A stretch of 5,766 bases of DNA from Verrucomicrobia bacterium GWC2_42_7. GTDB lineage: Bacteria; Verrucomicrobiota; Verrucomicrobiia; Opitutales; GWC2-42-7-A. The stretch covers positions 1 to 5,766 of the forward strand of contig MIDO01000041.1 of assembly GCA_001831055.1 (NCBI GenBank), given 5' to 3'. Below the pieces are notes generated by a model. That model was not told the origin of the DNA and searched no databases. It saw only the letters and a program-made list of their open reading frames with translations. Below, one piece after another: positions 5,763 through 5,766 of this stretch. Position 1 is the stretch's first letter. Every line of letters starts with the position of its first letter. Both the position numbers and the translations under genes were made by a program.

Positions 5763-5766
5763 AAAA

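Overview
The window carries four protein genes separated by structured intergenic DNA. In order they are a MATE-family efflux transporter (+, 216-1571), a small DUF4328-like membrane protein (-, 1623-2228), an exported or membrane-anchored Sel1-repeat protein (+, from about 2334 to 3923), and an ABC-F type twin-ATPase protein (-, 4236-5762, start very near the window edge). There is no rRNA, tRNA, CRISPR array or intact mobile element.

The organism is most likely an intracellular or amoeba-associated bacterium. My best guess is a chlamydia-like organism (Parachlamydiales and relatives). The grounds are the moderately AT-rich base composition, start codons with little or no Shine-Dalgarno sequence, a Sel1-repeat protein of the kind abundant in amoeba symbionts, and a MATE sequence whose style (RELW near the N-terminus, VWQMIW near residue 92) resembles chlamydial homologues as I remember them. 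This is inference from memory, not a database result. A gammaproteobacterial intracellular lineage such as Legionella-like bacteria is the main alternative.

Layout. Positions 1-215 hold no gene but three consecutive hairpins, the third belonging to a repeat family that recurs at 4136-4200. MATE and the DUF4328-like gene converge, with a terminator-like hairpin just after the latter's stop. The DUF4328-like gene and the Sel1 gene diverge from a short promoter region that ends in a perfect 20-bp palindrome covering the likely Sel1 start codon. The Sel1 gene is dominated by eleven 108-bp tandem units in exact register. Positions 3924-4235 lie between the convergent Sel1 and ABC-F genes and hold a possible terminator and the second copy of the hairpin repeat.

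No two adjacent genes form a tandem operon, so each is probably transcribed alone. MATE and ABC-F proteins can both relate to antibiotic tolerance, but nothing here links them functionally. The most noteworthy signals are the two-copy hairpin repeat, whose differences are mostly paired across the stem with an invariant loop, the palindrome on the Sel1 start codon, and a two-unit higher-order pattern within the Sel1 array. No obviously new multi-gene system is visible.
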